The notes: generated from the letters alone by a model not told the origin. Positions 1 through 9,712 are shown, counted from the first letter of the stretch. The stretch is DNA of 12,221 nt from Myxococcota bacterium (GCA_030066475.1 JASJBO010000255.1:1-12221), one strand, 5' to 3'. Numbers and translations: made by a program.

Positions 1-1289
1 GCGCGCGAGAGCGCCGCCGCCAGCGCCTTCTCGTCCAGCTCGGGCGCGCCCGCCTTGGGCAGCACCGTCGCCACCGACAGCCGGTCGTGCGCCAGGTACT
101 CCCGCGCCACGCGCAGCAGGTCGTCCGGCGTGGCGGTGCGGATCGTCTCCAGGTAGGGCGTCTCGCGCCGCCAGTCGCCCGCCAGCGCGTGGAAGCTGCC
201 GAGCTTGCGCGACTGGCCCGAGACGCTCTCGCGCTCGAAGTGCTCCGAGGCCAGGAAGTTGGCGCGCGCCTTCTCGAGCTCGGCCGACGCGACCGGCTCG
301 CGCCGCAGCCACTCGACCTCGCGCGCGATGCCCTCGAGCGCATCGGCCACGCGCTCGGCCTCGAGGTCGGCGGTGGCGCCGAACACGCCCGGGTCGAGCG
401 GCGTGTAGCAGTAGGCGTCGACGCGGTCGACGAGTCCGTCGCGCTCCTTCACACGCCGCACCAGCCGGCTGCTCTCGCCCTCGCCCAGCACGAAGGCCAG
501 CAGGTCGAGGTAGGGCGTGTCGGCGTGCGCCAGCCCCACGGCGGGCCAGGCGAGCTCGAGGCAGGCGCGCTCGAACGGGCGCCGCAGGATGGCGCTGCGC
601 AGCCCGGCCTGCGCGGGCTCGGCGGGTCGTTCGCGGCGGGCGCCGCGCGGCTCGGCGTCGGCGAAGGCCTCGCGCACCCAGGCGGCGAGCTCGCCGGCGT
701 CGAAGTCGCCGCAGGCCACCACCAGCAGGTTGTCGGGCGCGTACCAGCGCTCGTAGAAGCGCCGCACCCGCTCGCGGTCGATCGACGCCACGCTCTCGCG
801 CGTGCCGAGGATCGGCGCGCGGTAGGGATGCACGCGGTAGGCCTCGGCGAACAGCGCCTCGCCGCACACCTGGCTCGGCGAGTCGTCGGTGCGCCGGATC
901 TCCTCGAGCACCACCTCGATCTCGCGCTCGATCTCGGCCGGGTCGAAGACCGAGCGGCGCACCATGTCGACGATCACGTCGCGGGCGCTCTCGAAGCCCG
1001 CGTTCGGCGCCGTCGCGTGGTAGACGGTGACGTCGTAGCTGGTGTAGGCGTTGACGCGGCCGCCGACGCCCTCGATCTCGCCCGCCACCTCGCCGACGCC
1101 GCGCCGGTCGGTGCCCTTGAACAGCATGTGCTCGTGGAAGTGGGCCAGGCCGTGCTCGCCGGGGCCCTCGTCGGCCGAGCCCACCCGCGCCCACACCTGG
1201 AACTCCGCCACCGGCGCGCGGTGCGACTCGCGGAGCAGCAGCTCGAGCCCGTTCGGCAGGGTCTCGTGGTGGACGCGGGGCGCACTCAA
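1..1289 (-). CDS. M16 family zinc metallopeptidase (insulinase/PqqL-like), 3' end outside window
   Basis: This gene encodes the N-terminal 429 residues of a pitrilysin/insulinase-family (M16) peptidase. The inverted zinc motif HxxEH is seen as HFHEH at residues 50-54. The downstream acidic segment with the family's third zinc ligand is present (EREIEVVLEEI, about residues 135-145). A second M16 half follows, containing GEGESSRLVRRVKERDGL. The reading frame is still open after the point where single-unit M16B proteins of about 430 residues normally end, so it may be either a protein stopping just outside the window or a two-unit protein of roughly 850-900 residues. The start is taken as TTG at 1289 because no ATG or GTG lies between it and the upstream in-frame stop (TAG, about 1317-1319). 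No Shine-Dalgarno sequence and no signal peptide are visible from this start. It is divergent from hemW with only 30 bp between the start codons. Substrate unknown. Confidence 0.9.
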   Translation of the reverse strand, partial: MSAPRVHHETLPNGLELLLRESHRAPVAEFQVWARVGSADEGPGEHGLAHFHEHMLFKGTDRRGVGEVAGEIEGVGGRVNAYTSYDVTVYHATAPNAGFESARDVIVDMVRRSVFDPAEIEREIEVVLEEIRRTDDSPSQVCGEALFAEAYRVHPYRAPILGTRESVASIDRERVRRFYERWYAPDNLLVVACGDFDAGELAAWVREAFADAEPRGARRERPAEPAQAGLRSAILRRPFERACLELAWPAVGLAHADTPYLDLLAFVLGEGESSRLVRRVKERDGLVDRVDAYCYTPLDPGVFGATADLEAERVADALEGIAREVEWLRREPVASAELEKARANFLASEHFERESVSGQSRKLGSFHALAGDWRRETPYLETIRTATPDDLLRVAREYLAHDRLSVATVLPKAGAPELDEKALAAALSR

Positions 1290-1298
1290 GACGGGCGC

Positions 1299-1312
1299 AG
1301 CATAGCTATCCT
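1299..1312. promoter_or_regulatory. Possible bidirectional -10 region between the M16 gene and hemW
   Basis: The only AT-rich stretch between the two divergent genes is the perfect 8-bp palindrome ATAGCTAT at 1302-1309. TATCCT (1307-1312) read on plus ends 7 nt before the hemW GTG. TATGCT (1304-1299) read on minus ends 9 nt before the M16 TTG. Both spacings would put transcription starts at or next to the start codons, giving leaderless messages, consistent with the missing Shine-Dalgarno sequences. No good -35 boxes are visible, so this is a weak inference. Confidence 0.3.
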
Positions 1313-1319
1313 GCTCCTA

Positions 1320-2615
1320 GTGAGCGACGAGTCCCGCCCGCCCCCTTCGCGCCCGCCTGCCAAGTCGGAAGAGGCGAGCCAGGTCGCCCCCGCAAGCGCC
1401 GCCGGCTCCTCCGGCGGCGCGCGCAGCGAGCCGCAGGCGAGCGAAGTCCAAGAGGTCGGGGTCTACGTCCACGTTCCGTTCTGCGAGCGGATCTGCCCCT
1501 ACTGCGACTTTGCGGTGGTACGCGAGCCGCGCCTGTCGCGCGAGCGCGAGGCGGCCTACGTCGACGCGCTGCTCGCCGAGCTCGCGGCCCGCCGCGAGCG
1601 CTTCGCGGGCCGGACCCTCGCCAGCCTCTATCTGGGCGGGGGCACGCCCTCGCTGCTCACGCCCGCCTCCGTGGCGCGTCTGCTCGAGGCGGTTGCCGAC
1701 GCCTTCCCGCCCGCGCCCGGCCTCGAGGTGACGCTCGAGGCGAACCCCAGCACCACCGAGGCCGCCCGGCTGCCCGACTTCCGCGCCGCGGGGGTCGACC
1801 GGCTCTCGCTCGGCATCCAGTCCTTCGACGACCGGGTGCTCAAGCGCTTGGGTCGCGCCCATCGCGCCGAGAGTGCCCGCGTCGCGCTGCGGGCGGCGCG
1901 CGCCGCCGGCTTCGAGAACCTGTCGATCGACCTGATCTTCGCCGCGCCGGGGCAGCGGCTGGCCGACCTGGAGCGCGATCTCGACGAGACGCGGGCCCAC
2001 GCGCCCGAGCACGTCTCGGCCTACGCGCTCACGGTCGAGTCGGGGACGCCCTTCGCGCTGGCGGAGCGCCGCGGCCAGCTCGCGCTCGCCGACGAGGAGG
2101 AGGCGGTCGCGATGTTCGAGGCCGTCGAGGCGCGGCTCGCGGCGGCCGGCCTGGCCCGCTACGAGGTGTCGAGCTACGCGCGGCCCGGCTTCGAGTCGCG
2201 CCACAACCGGCGCTACTGGGAGCGGCGGCCGGTGCTGGGCCTGGGGCCGAGCGCCTGGTCGAGCGAGCCGCCCGACTCCGAGGCGCCCCACGGCGCCCGG
2301 CGCGCCAACGTCCGCGAGCTGCCGACCTACCTGGAGCACCTCGCGGCGGGCCGGCCGGCCAGCGAGGCCGGGCCCGAGCGCCTCGACGCGCGCACGGCGC
2401 GGGGCGAGGCGGTGTTCCTGGCGCTGCGCACCCGCCGGGGGCTGGCGGCGGGGCCGTTCGCCGCCGAGTTCGGCTCGGCGCCGCGGGCATTCTTCGGCCC
2501 CGAGATCCAGGCGCTCACGAGCGCCGGCCTGCTGGTCGAAGAGCAGGATGGGAGCCTGCGGCTGACCCGGCGGGGACGTCTGCTCTCGGACACGGTGTTC
2601 GAGCGCTTCGTGTGA
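1320..2615 (+). CDS. hemW: HemW, radical SAM heme chaperone / HemN-like protein
   Basis: The product has 431 residues, a little longer than usual HemW proteins. It has the radical SAM CX3CX2C cluster (Cys55, Cys59, Cys62 in VPFCERICPYCDF), a GGGTPS motif near residue 108, EANPST, GIQSFDD, and the HemW-typical SRHNRRYW followed by LGLGPSAWS. HemW binds heme and is thought to deliver it to client proteins; it was long annotated as oxygen-independent coproporphyrinogen oxidase, but lacks that activity in characterised members. The start is GTG at 1320, the only ATG/GTG/TTG codon in frame before the conserved domain, which begins near residue 46. Residues 13-43 of the resulting N-terminal extension are encoded entirely by a copy of the dispersed repeat described separately. 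No Shine-Dalgarno sequence is visible. hrcA follows after 63 bp, a common neighbour, so transcription into the heat-shock genes is possible. Confidence 0.94.
   Translation: MSDESRPPPSRPPAKSEEASQVAPASAAGSSGGARSEPQASEVQEVGVYVHVPFCERICPYCDFAVVREPRLSREREAAYVDALLAELAARRERFAGRTLASLYLGGGTPSLLTPASVARLLEAVADAFPPAPGLEVTLEANPSTTEAARLPDFRAAGVDRLSLGIQSFDDRVLKRLGRAHRAESARVALRAARAAGFENLSIDLIFAAPGQRLADLERDLDETRAHAPEHVSAYALTVESGTPFALAERRGQLALADEEEAVAMFEAVEARLAAAGLARYEVSSYARPGFESRHNRRYWERRPVLGLGPSAWSSEPPDSEAPHGARRANVRELPTYLEHLAAGRPASEAGPERLDARTARGEAVFLALRTRRGLAAGPFAAEFGSAPRAFFGPEIQALTSAGLLVEEQDGSLRLTRRGRLLSDTVFERFV
1355..1448 (+). repeat. Dispersed palindromic repeat, copy A (inside hemW)
   Basis: This long-form copy aligns without gaps to copy C2 (9846-9939, minus) with 81 of 94 positions identical by hand count. 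It contains a perfect 10-bp stem, GCGCCGCCGG / CCGGCGGCGC, around a 5-nt loop (1396-1420), then the conserved block GCGCAGCGAG-CCGCAGGCGA-GCGAAGTC. It lies in frame in hemW and is translated as a Ser/Ala/Gly/Glu-rich segment ending ARSEPQASEV. The differences from C2 fall on all three hemW codon positions, with no third-position excess. Confidence 0.85.
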
Positions 2616-2620
2616 CCCCG

Positions 2621-2678
2621 GGGCGCTTGCGCCACGCCGGCGGTTTGGTAGCTCTTTCTTGTCTTTTCAGGGGGTTGC
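2621..2678 (+). promoter_or_regulatory. hemW-hrcA intergenic: small palindromes, pyrimidine tract, hrcA ribosome binding site
   Basis: The 63-bp gap holds a short inverted repeat GGCGC-TT-GCGCC (2622-2633), an unusually T/C-rich stretch (about 2643-2668), and AGGGGG (2669-2674) 4 nt before the hrcA GTG, which fixes that start. The T-rich stretch is the only low-GC interval here and could be a promoter or a weak hemW terminator. No CIRCE (GCACTC/GAGTGC inverted pair) and no clear sigma-32 consensus is visible. Confidence 0.35.
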
Positions 2679-3767
2679 GTGTCGAGCAGCGCCGGCCGGG
2701 ATACTTCGAGAGCCGCGGAGGGCCCCGCGCGGAGCCCGCACGCGGACCGGGAGCTGAGCGACCGGCAGCTCGCCGTGCTGCGCGCGGTGGTGGCCGGCTA
2801 CGTGGGCGGCGCCGGTCCGGTGGGCTCGCGGACCATCTCGCACGTGCTGCCGGTCCCGCTCTCTGCCGCCTCGATCCGCAACACCATGTCCGAGCTCGCC
2901 GACGAGGGGCTGATCGAGAAGCCCCACCGCTCGGCGGGCCGCGTACCCACGGCGCGCGGGCTGCGCCTGGTGGTCGACCGCACCGATCCGCGCACCCCCG
3001 GGCGCCTCGAGCTGATCCGCGCAGCCGAGGCGGTCGAGGACGCCGACGGCGACTCGGTGGTCCGGGTCGCCTCGCGGCTGCTCTCCGACGGCACCCGCCA
3101 GATCGGGCTCGGGGTTGCGCCGTCCTCGCAGACCCTGGTGCTCCAGCACGTGTCGCTGGTGCGGCTCTCGACCGAGCGCGTCCTCGCCGTGCTCGTGGCC
3201 CAGAACGGGGTGACGCTGCAACGCGTCATCGGCGACGACGAGAGCGGCGACCAGCGCGAGCTCGAGCGCATCGCGGTGACGCTCAACGAACGCGTGGCCG
3301 GGCTGACGCTCGCGGCGGTGCGCGACGAGCTCGAGCGCGAGGCCCACGCGCTGCGCTCGCAGGCGCGCAGCGTGGTGCGGCGCGCCGTGCGTCTCGGGCT
3401 GCAGGCGCTGTCCGCGTCGGACGCCGACGACGACCTCGTCGTGGCCATGCAGCTCGCGCTGCTCGACGAGCCCGAGTTCCAGGATCCCGATCGCATCAAG
3501 CAGCTCTTCGGCGCCCTCGAGGCCCGCGAGACGCTGGTGCGGATCCTCACCAAGATGATCGACGCCGAGGGACCGCGAGTGGCCTTCGGCGACGAGCTGG
3601 GCGAGCCGGCCCTGCGCCACCTGGCGCTCGTGGCCGCGCCCTACCACGCGGCTCCGGGCGGGGACGGCGTGCTCGGCGTGATCGGGCCGAGCCGGATGGA
3701 CTACGCGCGCGTCCTGGGCTTCGTGGGTACCGTTTCCCAACTCGTGACGAACAGGCTCAAGGCGTGA
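2679..3767 (+). CDS. hrcA: Heat-inducible transcription repressor HrcA
   Basis: The product has 362 residues, normal for HrcA. An N-terminal winged helix-turn-helix (about residues 25-95) shows LSDRQLAVLRAVV, PVGSRTIS, the recognition-helix region SAASIRNTMSELADEGLI and the wing SAGRVPTARG. The C-terminal GAF-like dimerisation domain ends with the family signature VLGVIGPSRMDYARV and VSQLVTNRL. HrcA normally represses groE and dnaK operons by binding the CIRCE inverted repeat and is kept active by GroEL. The start is GTG at 2679, preceded by AGGGGG; an extra 23 or so disordered residues precede the HTH. It overlaps grpE by 4 bp (GTGA), so the two are translationally coupled. No CIRCE site is visible upstream of hemW, hrcA, dnaK or dnaJ, so its operator may lie elsewhere (for example at groESL) or be diverged. 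Confidence 0.96.
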   Translation: MSSSAGRDTSRAAEGPARSPHADRELSDRQLAVLRAVVAGYVGGAGPVGSRTISHVLPVPLSAASIRNTMSELADEGLIEKPHRSAGRVPTARGLRLVVDRTDPRTPGRLELIRAAEAVEDADGDSVVRVASRLLSDGTRQIGLGVAPSSQTLVLQHVSLVRLSTERVLAVLVAQNGVTLQRVIGDDESGDQRELERIAVTLNERVAGLTLAAVRDELEREAHALRSQARSVVRRAVRLGLQALSASDADDDLVVAMQLALLDEPEFQDPDRIKQLFGALEARETLVRILTKMIDAEGPRVAFGDELGEPALRHLALVAAPYHAAPGGDGVLGVIGPSRMDYARVLGFVGTVSQLVTNRLKA

Positions 3768-4432
3768 GCGAGAACGGCAGCAAAGACGCCACTCCGACCG
3801 AAGAGGGGTGGGAAGGCCTCGCCGAAGAGGCAGCCGAGGGCACGCTGGGGCCCTCGCCCGAGCTCGAGGAGGCGATGCGCGAGGCCGCCGAGGCCGTCGA
3901 GGCGCGCCACGCCGAGGGGCGGGGCGGCCCCGGGGCTTCGCCCGAGGTGCTGGCCGAGCTCGAGGCGGTGCGGGCCGAGCTCGAGGAGACCCGCGACAAG
4001 TACCTGAGGCTGGCGGCGGACATGGAGAACTTCCGGCGCCGCGCGCTCAAGGACAAGGAAGAGGCCCACAACTTCGGCCATCAGAATGTCGTCAAGGATC
4101 TCCTGCCCACGGTCGATAATCTGGAGCGAGCCATCGACCACGCGCGCAAGAGCGGGGAGGGGGACGTCGAGGGTTTCCTCGAGGGCGTGGAGCTGGTGCT
4201 CCGCGAGCTCGAATCCGTGCTGGCGAAGCACGGGGTCACCTCGATCGAGGCCGAGGGCCAGTCCTTCGATCCCGCCCTGCACGAGGCGATGGCACAGAAG
4301 CCCGACGCTTCGGTTGCCCCGAACACCGTGGTGGACGTGTTCCAGAAGGGGTACCAGCTGCGGGCCAGGCTCCTGCGTCCGGCACGCGTCGTGGTGTCGA
4401 AGCAGCCGGACCCGGAGCCCGAGGAAGGCTAG
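3764..4432 (+). CDS. grpE: GrpE, nucleotide exchange factor of DnaK
   Basis: The product has 222 residues. An acidic, probably disordered N-terminus (about 1-60) is followed by a long coiled-coil helix (about 63-125, including LRLAADMENFRRRALKDKEE) that forms the GrpE dimer. The C-terminal beta domain carries the family signature, seen as FDPALHEAM then GYQLRARLLRPARVVVSK. GrpE releases ADP from DnaK in the cytosolic Hsp70 cycle. The start is GTG at 3764 within the hrcA stop (GTGA overlap), with AGG 8 nt upstream inside hrcA, which supports translational coupling. The first helix region lacks anything odd; the position just upstream of dnaK (41 bp) is the usual one. Confidence 0.97.
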   Translation: MSENGSKDATPTEEGWEGLAEEAAEGTLGPSPELEEAMREAAEAVEARHAEGRGGPGASPEVLAELEAVRAELEETRDKYLRLAADMENFRRRALKDKEEAHNFGHQNVVKDLLPTVDNLERAIDHARKSGEGDVEGFLEGVELVLRELESVLAKHGVTSIEAEGQSFDPALHEAMAQKPDASVAPNTVVDVFQKGYQLRARLLRPARVVVSKQPDPEPEEG

Positions 4433-4473
4433 GCCGGGGCTCGCCGAGGTGGCCCCGATGAGGGGGCGCCCGA

Positions 4474-6291
<1,818 letters not shown>

Positions 6292-6365
6292 CTCCCCGCG
6301 AGCCCCGACTCCGCTAGACTGCGCCCCCGAACCAGCAACCCTTCGACGCCCGCTCGGAGCGCCCC

Positions 6366-6426
6366 GCAAGCGCCGGTCCGCCGGCGCGCGCAGCGAGCCG
6401 CAGGCGAGCGTAGTCAATAAGGCCGC
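6366..6426 (+). repeat. Dispersed palindromic repeat, copy B1 (upstream of dnaJ)
   Basis: The core begins GCAAGCGCCGG and keeps a perfect 7-bp stem GCGCCGG / CCGGCGC with loop TCCG, then the conserved GCGCAGCGAG block ending GCGTAGTC (6415). The tail AATAAGGCCGC matches the tails of C1 and C2 (ATAAGGCCGC, ACAAGGCCGC), so the element extends to about 6426. The left arm of the long form (copies A and C2) is absent. The A-to-T change in GTAGTC creates a TAG triplet. Confidence 0.85.
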
Positions 6427-6428
6427 AT

Positions 6429-6478
6429 GCAAGCGCCGGTCCGCCGGCGCGCGCAGCGAGCCGCAGGCGAGCGAAGTC
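6429..6478 (+). repeat. Dispersed palindromic repeat, copy B2 (upstream of dnaJ)
   Basis: Almost identical to B1 over 50 bp, with one visible difference (GCGAAGTC instead of GCGTAGTC). It has the same 7-bp stem and TCCG loop and starts 63 bp after B1 starts. Its tail (AATCGGGTC) differs from that of B1. Confidence 0.85.
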
Positions 6479-6483
6479 AATCG

Positions 6484-6524
6484 GGTCTGCCGGCGCGCGC
6501 AGCGAGCCGTAGGCGAGCGTAGTC
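6484..6524 (+). repeat. Dispersed palindromic repeat, truncated copy B3, ends 7 nt before dnaJ
   Basis: Matches B1/B2 from the loop onward (GGTCTGCCGGCGCGCGCAG, then GCGAGCCGTAGGCGAGCGTAG) but lacks the left stem arm, so it cannot form the hairpin by itself. It ends in GTAGTC at 6524. The TAG at 6520-6522 is in frame with dnaJ and blocks any start further upstream. Confidence 0.8.
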
Positions 6525-6531
6525 AACAACC

Positions 6532-7650
6532 TTGGACAAGCGAGACTACTACGATGTCCTGAGCGTCGATCGCTCGGCCGACGCCGACGAGATCAAGAAG
6601 GCGTACCGGAAGCTCGCGCTCCAGTACCACCCCGACCGCAATCCGGACGACCCGGCGGCCGAGGAGAAGTTCAAGGAGGCCTCCGAGGCCTACGCGATCC
6701 TCTCCGACCCGGAGAAGCGCCGCGCCTACGACCGCTTCGGCTTCCAGGGGGTCGGCGCCGGACCGGGCGGCGGCTTCGACTTCGCCGACTTCGGGAACCT
6801 GGGCGACGTCCTGGGCGACCTGTTCGGCGACTTCTTCGGCACGCGCGGCGGCCGCGGGCGCCAGCGCGGGCGCGGCCGCCGCGGCGCGGACCTCCGCTAC
6901 CACCTCGAGATCGACCTCGAGGACGTGTTGACCGGCTACGAGGCCAAGATCTCGATCCCGAAGATGCGCCCCTGTGGCACCTGCGACGGCTCGGGCGCGC
7001 GCGCAGGCAGCGGCCCCACCGCCTGCGAGCGCTGCCACGGCGCGGGGCAGCTGATCTTCCAGCAGGGCTTCTTCCGGATCAGCCGGCCCTGCGACGCCTG
7101 CGGCGGAGCTGGCGAGGTGGTGCGCGACAAGTGCCGCGAGTGCCGCGGCAACGGACGCGTCGAGGGGCAGCAGTCGCTCCAGGTCAAGATCCCGCCCGGA
7201 GTCGACCACGGCACGCGCCTGCGGCTGTCGGGAGAGGGCGAGGCCGGCATCGCCGGTGGGCCGCCCGGCGACCTCTACGTGGACGTCGCGGTACGGCCGC
7301 ACCCCTTCTTCGAGCGCGACGCGCACGACCTGCTCTGCCAGGTCCCGATCCGCTTCGTGCAGGCGGCGCTGGGCGCCGAGATCGAGGTGCCGACGCTCGA
7401 GGGCAAGGAGCCGCTGCGGGTTCCCGAGGGCACGCAGTCGGGCAAGGTGTTCACGCTGCGCGGCAAGGGCCTGCCCGCGCTCGGCTCGCGCGCCCGCGGC
7501 GACCAGCACGTGCGCATCTTCGTCGAGGTGCCCACGCGGCTCACCGACCGCCAGCGCGGCCTGCTCGAGGAGTTCGCCGCCGACAGCGACACCGACGTCT
7601 CGCCCGTCACGAAGGGCTTCCTCGACAAGCTCCGGGACTTCCTTGGCTAG
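6532..7650 (+). CDS. dnaJ: DnaJ, Hsp40 co-chaperone
   Basis: The product has 372 residues, a full-length class A Hsp40. The J domain (residues 4-70) has HPD at 33-35. A short Gly/Phe-rich region (about 74-104) and an Arg/Gly stretch (105-118) follow. All four zinc-binding CxxCxGxG repeats are intact (Cys148/151, 165/168, 187/190, 201/204), then come the C-terminal substrate-binding domains. DnaJ stimulates the DnaK ATPase and delivers unfolded substrates. The start is TTG at 6532, giving the canonical [10 protein letters not shown]; it is forced, because an in-frame TAG lies 9 nt upstream and no other start precedes the J domain. There is no Shine-Dalgarno sequence, and the upstream region is filled with three repeat copies, unlike the other chaperone genes here. 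The 240-bp separation from dnaK suggests it may be transcribed or tuned separately. Confidence 0.98.
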   Translation: MDKRDYYDVLSVDRSADADEIKKAYRKLALQYHPDRNPDDPAAEEKFKEASEAYAILSDPEKRRAYDRFGFQGVGAGPGGGFDFADFGNLGDVLGDLFGDFFGTRGGRGRQRGRGRRGADLRYHLEIDLEDVLTGYEAKISIPKMRPCGTCDGSGARAGSGPTACERCHGAGQLIFQQGFFRISRPCDACGGAGEVVRDKCRECRGNGRVEGQQSLQVKIPPGVDHGTRLRLSGEGEAGIAGGPPGDLYVDVAVRPHPFFERDAHDLLCQVPIRFVQAALGAEIEVPTLEGKEPLRVPEGTQSGKVFTLRGKGLPALGSRARGDQHVRIFVEVPTRLTDRQRGLLEEFAADSDTDVSPVTKGFLDKLRDFLG

Positions 7651-9712
7651 CAGGCCGTTCGCCCGGCTCGTCGCGGTCGTGCTGCTGCTGGTGGTCGGGG
7701 GCTGCGCCTCGGGCGGCCTGTTCGGGCTCGGCTCCGACCGGGCCGAGCGCGAGGCGTACGAGGCGGCCCTGGTCGAGCTCGAGCGCGACCCGGCGCGCGG
7801 GCGGGGGCTGCTCGAGGCCTTCCTCGAGACCTCGCCGCGCAGCGCCTGGGCGGCCGACGCGGCGCTGGCGCTGGCGCGGGCCGAGCGGGACGAGGGGCGG
7901 CCCGACGCGGCGCTGCGCTGGCTGCGCTGGGGGCTGACGAACCATCCGCGCGGCGAGCGGGTCGACGCCACGCGGCTCGAGCTGGCCGACCTGCTGCGCG
8001 AGCGCGGCGAGCTCGACGGCGCCTGGGCGCAGGCGACGCGCGCGCGCCTCTCGCTCCTGAGCGCGTCCGAACGCGAGCGCGCGCATCGGCTGCTGGCCGA
8101 GCTGGCCGCCGAGCGCGGCGACGCCGCCGAGCAGGTGCGCTGGCTGGCGCGCGTCCGCGACGACGCGCCCGACGAGGCGACCGCCGCCGAGGTGGATGTC
8201 CAGCTCGACGCGGCGCTCGCCACCCTGCCCCCGGACCGGCTCGAGTGGATCGCCGGCAAGCTCGGGCGGCGCGTGCCCGCGGCGCGCGCCTGGCTGCGCG
8301 CCGCGGAGCTGTTCCTCGAGGAGGGCGACCCGGAGCGCGCGCGCGCCGCGCTCGAGCAGGCGGCGCGGCTGCCGCTCACGCGCGACGAGGCCGAGCGCCT
8401 CGGCGCGCTCGAGCCCCTGGTGGCCGGCACCGCCGCCGGGACGCTGCCGCCCTCTGCGCTGCTCCCGCCGCCGTTCTCGCAGGTGCCCGCCACGCCGGCG
8501 CTGCCCCCGGGCTGGGACGGCGACGGAGCCATCGGCGTGGTGCTGCCGCTGAGCGGCCGGCTCGCGGCGGTGGCCGACGAGACGCTGCGCGGGGTGATGC
8601 TGGCGGCGCGGATCTTCGACGAGCAGCCCGCCGAGGCGCCGCGCGGCGGCGTGCGCGTGCTGGTGCGCGACTCGGCCGGCGACGCGGAGCGCGCCGCCGC
8701 GGCGGTGCGCGAGCTGGCGGCCGACGACGAGGTGGTCGCCGTGATCGGGCCGCTGCTGCGCGCCGAGACGCGCGCCGCGGCCCGGGCCGCGGCCGAGGCG
8801 CGCGTGCCGCTGCTCACGCTGACGCGCCGCGAGGACGTGGCGCTGGCCAGCGACCAGGTGTTCCGCCTGGGGCTGACGCGGCGCATGGAGGCCGAGGCGC
8901 TCGCCGAGCACGCGGTCGGGACGCTCGGGCTCGCCCGCTTCGCGATCCTGTACCCCAAGGACGCCTACGGGCGCGAGTTCGAGGCGCTGCTGTGGCAGGC
9001 GGTCGAGGCGCGCGGCGCCCGGGTCGTGGGGGTCGCCGGCTACGATCCCGACGCCACCGACTTCGCTGGTCCGATCCGCAGCCTGATCGGCTACCAGCTG
9101 CTCAGCGACGCAGAGCGCGAGATCCTGAAGGAGCGCCAGAAGATGCTGACGCGCGCCAAGCGCCTGCCGCGCGAGCAGGCGCTCGAGCTGCGCCAGGAGG
9201 CGAGCGAGCTGACCGGTCCCGACGAAGCGCCGCTGCCGCCGATCGTCGACTTCGACGCGCTGTTCGTGCCGGACGCCCACGACAAGATCGCGTTGATCGC
9301 GCCGCAGCTCGCCTTCCACGAGATCCGCGACGTGCGGCTGCTCGGCTCGAGCGCCTGGCACGACCCCGAGCTGATCGAGATCGCCGGACGCCACGTCGAC
9401 GGCGCCGTGTTCACCTCGGCGTTCGACGAGAGCAGCCCCGCGCCGACCGTCCGCGAGTTCAGCGAGCGCTACCTGGCGACCTACGGCGAGCCGCCCGGGC
9501 TGTTCGCGGCGCAGGGCTTCGACGCGGCGCTGCTGGCCCTGCGCGAGGTGGCGCGCGGCCGGGCGACGCCGGAGTCGGTGCGCCTGGGGATGCTGGCCGG
9601 CGACGTCCTGCCCGGCGCCTCGGGCGTGTGGGCGATGGGCCCGGACGGCAACGCCCGCAAGCGCCCGTTCCTGGTCGGCATCGAGTCGGGCGAGACGGTT
9701 TCGCTGGACTGA
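7643..9712 (+). CDS. LpoA-like lipoprotein: helical repeats plus type I periplasmic-binding domain
   Basis: The product has 689 residues. The N-terminus is a lipoprotein signal: basic residues, a hydrophobic run, and the lipobox VGGC with acylated Cys21. TPR-like helical repeats cover about residues 33-260, then a Pro-rich linker (about 264-293), then a Leu/Ile/Val-binding-protein fold (about 297-689) that begins IGVVLPLSG. This architecture matches the LpoA/penicillin-binding-protein-activator family, outer-membrane lipoproteins that stimulate class A PBPs, although many family members outside gammaproteobacteria are untested and some are annotated as ABC substrate-binding proteins. A charged helical stretch at about residues 483-534 ([14 protein letters not shown] and following) interrupts the binding fold. 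The start is TTG at 7643, overlapping the dnaJ stop by 8 bp, chosen because it gives an immediate signal peptide; this implies coupling to dnaJ. Role in peptidoglycan synthesis is inferred. Confidence 0.85.
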   Translation: MASRPFARLVAVVLLLVVGGCASGGLFGLGSDRAEREAYEAALVELERDPARGRGLLEAFLETSPRSAWAADAALALARAERDEGRPDAALRWLRWGLTNHPRGERVDATRLELADLLRERGELDGAWAQATRARLSLLSASERERAHRLLAELAAERGDAAEQVRWLARVRDDAPDEATAAEVDVQLDAALATLPPDRLEWIAGKLGRRVPAARAWLRAAELFLEEGDPERARAALEQAARLPLTRDEAERLGALEPLVAGTAAGTLPPSALLPPPFSQVPATPALPPGWDGDGAIGVVLPLSGRLAAVADETLRGVMLAARIFDEQPAEAPRGGVRVLVRDSAGDAERAAAAVRELAADDEVVAVIGPLLRAETRAAARAAAEARVPLLTLTRREDVALASDQVFRLGLTRRMEAEALAEHAVGTLGLARFAILYPKDAYGREFEALLWQAVEARGARVVGVAGYDPDATDFAGPIRSLIGYQLLSDAEREILKERQKMLTRAKRLPREQALELRQEASELTGPDEAPLPPIVDFDALFVPDAHDKIALIAPQLAFHEIRDVRLLGSSAWHDPELIEIAGRHVDGAVFTSAFDESSPAPTVREFSERYLATYGEPPGLFAAQGFDAALLALREVARGRATPESVRLGMLAGDVLPGASGVWAMGPDGNARKRPFLVGIESGETVSLD

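Noticed and set aside
1282..1302. CIRCE-like half site GCACTC in the hemW/M16 gap
   Set aside because: After a 9-nt spacer the sequence reads GCAGCA rather than GAGTGC, so there is no inverted partner, and the half site lies inside the M16 start region.
87..1319. Long open frame on plus upstream of and continuous with hemW
   Set aside because: It is the antisense shadow of the M16 peptidase gene, which has clear HFHEH and family motifs on minus; high GC leaves few stops. No domain is recognisable in the plus translation before hemW.
2622..2633. GGCGCTTGCGCC after hemW as a further repeat copy
   Set aside because: Its complement shares about 10 bases with the start of the repeat core (CGCAAGCGCC), but the conserved GCGCAGCGAG block is missing; the match is too short to count.
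4433..4473. Possible attenuating hairpin between grpE and dnaK (CGGGGC...GCCCCG)
   Set aside because: Only a 6-bp stem with an 11-nt loop and no T run, expected by chance at this base composition.
6366..6524. Direct repeats with short spacers resembling a CRISPR array
   Set aside because: Units are about 50 bp with gaps of a few bases only, the third is truncated, and related copies lie singly elsewhere in both orientations. There are no spacer-sized unique segments and no cas genes.
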